This document shows positions 62,796 through 64,000 of a DNA stretch of 64,000 bases, piece after piece. Position 1 is the stretch's first letter; every line of letters begins with the position of its first letter. Source of the DNA: Aureispira sp. CCB-E (GTDB taxonomy: Bacteria; Bacteroidota; Bacteroidia; Chitinophagales; Saprospiraceae); contig NZ_CP133671.1 in the NCBI RefSeq assembly GCF_031326345.1, positions 1,116,001 through 1,180,000 on the forward strand. Direction: 5' to 3'. The translations under genes and the position numbers were made by a program. The notes under the pieces were generated by a model. The model did no database searches. It was not told where the DNA came from and saw nothing but the letters and a program-made list of their open reading frames with translations.

Positions 62796-63617
62796 ATGGA
62801 AGAAAACGTACAAATCGCCTTTATGCTAACTATCTTAGCTGGATTGGCAACAGGAATTGGTAGTGCCATTGCTTTTTTTGTAAAAGATAAAAGCACCAAA
62901 TTATTAACTTTTGCAATGGGATTTGCAGCAGGAGTGATGCTATATGTTTCTTTTATAGAAATTTTGCCAGAAGCGATTATCAAATTAACAGAAGCTTATC
63001 ATAATGATGAAAAATTAGGAACTACCTACGGAGTGATTGCTTTTTTTGTAGGAATGTTGGTGGTTGCGATTATTGATAAACTGATTCCTGAGGCAGAAAA
63101 TCCACATGAATTTTCTACAGGGCTAAAGGAAAAAGAATTGGTAGAAGAAGGTGCGCCAGATCCCAAAAAATTAATGCGTATAGGGGTTTTAACGGCACTA
63201 GCTTTAGCTATTCATAACTTTCCAGAAGGAATAGCGACTTTTGTAACCGCTTTAGACGATCCAGAATTAGGGTTGACAATAGCGATAGCCATTGCGATTC
63301 ATAATATTCCAGAAGGAATAGCTGTCTCTATGCCCATTTATTTCGCAACAGGGAATCGCAAACAAGCTTTTGGTTATTCTTTCTTGTCAGGAGTTGTAGA
63401 GCCTTTAGGGGCAATCTTAGGTTACTTTATTTTGATGCCTTATCTGAATGAAACTTTAATGGGAGTTCTCTTGTCGGGGGTTGCGGGAATTATGGTTTTT
63501 ATTTCTTTAGATCAATTATTACCTGCAGCAGAAGAGTATGGAGAACATCATTTGTCGATATATGGTGTTGTTTTGGGAATGGTCGTAATGGCGGGAAGTT
63601 TGATTTTGATGATATAG
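62796..63617 (+). CDS. zupT: ZIP-family divalent metal transporter ZupT
   Basis: A 273-residue protein with eight predicted helices. It follows E. coli ZupT closely along its length: LTILAGLATGIGSAIAFFV, FAMGFAAGVMLYVSF, then the two metal-site helices LAIHNFPEGIATFVTA and IAIHNIPEGIAVSMPI with the HNxPEG pairs. A charged cytoplasmic loop (about 100-130) lacks the His cluster of some ZIPs. It imports zinc and possibly iron, manganese or cobalt. The palindrome upstream suggests metal-dependent repression. Confidence 0.93.
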   Translation: MEENVQIAFMLTILAGLATGIGSAIAFFVKDKSTKLLTFAMGFAAGVMLYVSFIEILPEAIIKLTEAYHNDEKLGTTYGVIAFFVGMLVVAIIDKLIPEAENPHEFSTGLKEKELVEEGAPDPKKLMRIGVLTALALAIHNFPEGIATFVTALDDPELGLTIAIAIAIHNIPEGIAVSMPIYFATGNRKQAFGYSFLSGVVEPLGAILGYFILMPYLNETLMGVLLSGVAGIMVFISLDQLLPAAEEYGEHHLSIYGVVLGMVVMAGSLILMI

Positions 63618-63624
63618 AAAACTA

Positions 63625-63673
63625 TAGGAAAAAAATATTGAATGCTTCAAGGTCAAAAGAAGCATTCAATATT
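63625..63673 (-). terminator. Terminator after guaC (and possibly zupT)
   Basis: A perfect 15-bp stem (AATATTGAATGCTTC at 63634-63648 and its complement at 63659-63673) with a ten-base loop. The A run at 63628-63634 gives a T run on the minus strand, so it mainly ends guaC; the two genes converge. Confidence 0.85.
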
Positions 63674-63716
63674 GGAACGAGTTAGAACTTCATATTCTGA
63701 AGTTAGCATAAAACAA

Positions 63717-64000
63717 CTACTTGGAGAAAATAGTATTGTGTTGTTCTTGTACTCGTATAAACGTGGTACGTTTGGTCAATTCTTTTAGCCTTCTGGCTCC
63801 GACATAAGTACAAGTAGAGCGTAAACTACCTAGAATATCTTGAACAGTCGCATTAACAGCACCACGATAAGGAATTTTGACTGTTTTTCCTTCAGAAGCT
63901 CGATATTCTGCTACACCACCCGAATGTTTGTTCATGGCAGTTTCCGAACTCATTCCATAAAACAATTTGAAAGATTTATTGGCTTCTGTAACCGTCTCGC
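63717..64000 (-). CDS. guaC: GMP reductase, C-terminal part
   Basis: The C-terminal 94 or so residues of a gene that continues past the right edge; the frame stays open to 64000 ([20 protein letters not shown]). The blocks [40 protein letters not shown] and [16 protein letters not shown] match GMP reductase (GuaC type) and not the C-terminus of IMP dehydrogenase. The enzyme reduces GMP to IMP with NADPH in purine interconversion. Confidence 0.93.
   Translation of the reverse strand, partial: ETVTEANKSFKLFYGMSSETAMNKHSGGVAEYRASEGKTVKIPYRGAVNATVQDILGSLRSTCTYVGARRLKELTKRTTFIRVQEQHNTIFSK

Noticed and set aside
1-64000. tRNA or rRNA genes
   Set aside because: No T-loop-like GGTTCGAATCC block or rRNA sequence was recognised in any spacer; a dedicated tRNA search would be needed to be certain.

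Overview
This 64 kb window is chromosomal DNA from a low-GC (by eye) marine-type Bacteroidota, most likely of the Saprospiria (Aureispira/Saprospira-like). The reasons are type IX secretion/gliding genes (gldK-L-M-N, PorP/SprF), many secreted proteins with type IX sorting tails, a Bacteroidota promoter (TTTG-N20-TATATTTG before gldK), no Shine-Dalgarno sites, and frequent TTG starts. The genus is an inference.

Layout. 0-6.3 kb: end of a PorP/SprF gene, then gldK, gldL, gldM, gldN. 6.6-9.5 kb: a second full gldM and two secreted proteins made only of the GldM D4 or D3-D4 domains. 9.6-14.3 kb (minus strand): a four-gene light/DNA-repair operon with three different photolyase/cryptochrome genes and a small DUF2805-like protein. 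14.6-15.5 kb: a second gldN. 15.5-17.0 kb: an intact IS4-family insertion sequence. 17-24.5 kb: a membrane protein, an AddB-like nuclease and polA. 24.6-28.8 kb (minus): an unknown protein and a coupled hemC-hemD-phhB-rsmG operon. 28.9-32.9 kb (minus): three GldM-related lipoproteins plus the remnant of a fourth. 33-38.7 kb (minus): iodotyrosine-deiodinase-like enzyme, mtaB, aroC, aroB and phenylalanine hydroxylase preceded by a Tyr-rich leader peptide and a terminator (attenuator). 39-53.6 kb: type IX cargo and machinery, including a 2003-residue glycine-rich adhesin-like protein beside a PorP-OmpA fusion, and an FG-GAP protein with a membrane partner. 53.7-64 kb: HTTM/gamma-carboxylase-like protein, YbaB, zinc-ribbon and transglutaminase-like membrane proteins, a PLP enzyme, LysE exporter, LysM protein, ZupT and the end of guaC.

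How the genes fit together. The main theme is the type IX secretion system. One gldL serves two membrane-anchored GldM copies. Around them is an expanded set of GldM pieces: two D1-D2 lipoproteins, one D1-D4 lipoprotein, and secreted D4 and D3-D4 proteins. These have lost the motor helix and look like periplasmic or outer-membrane adaptors. A promoter-like motif (TGTAAC-N17-TTAT, identical spacing) precedes gldL, gldM, the second gldM and the second gldN, which suggests a shared alternative sigma factor. The phenylalanine hydroxylase leader is a second strong candidate for an undescribed regulatory element: it has Tyr codons, a terminator, and an antiterminator pairing that overlaps the leader ORF. 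A family of palindromic intergenic repeats is scattered through the window.
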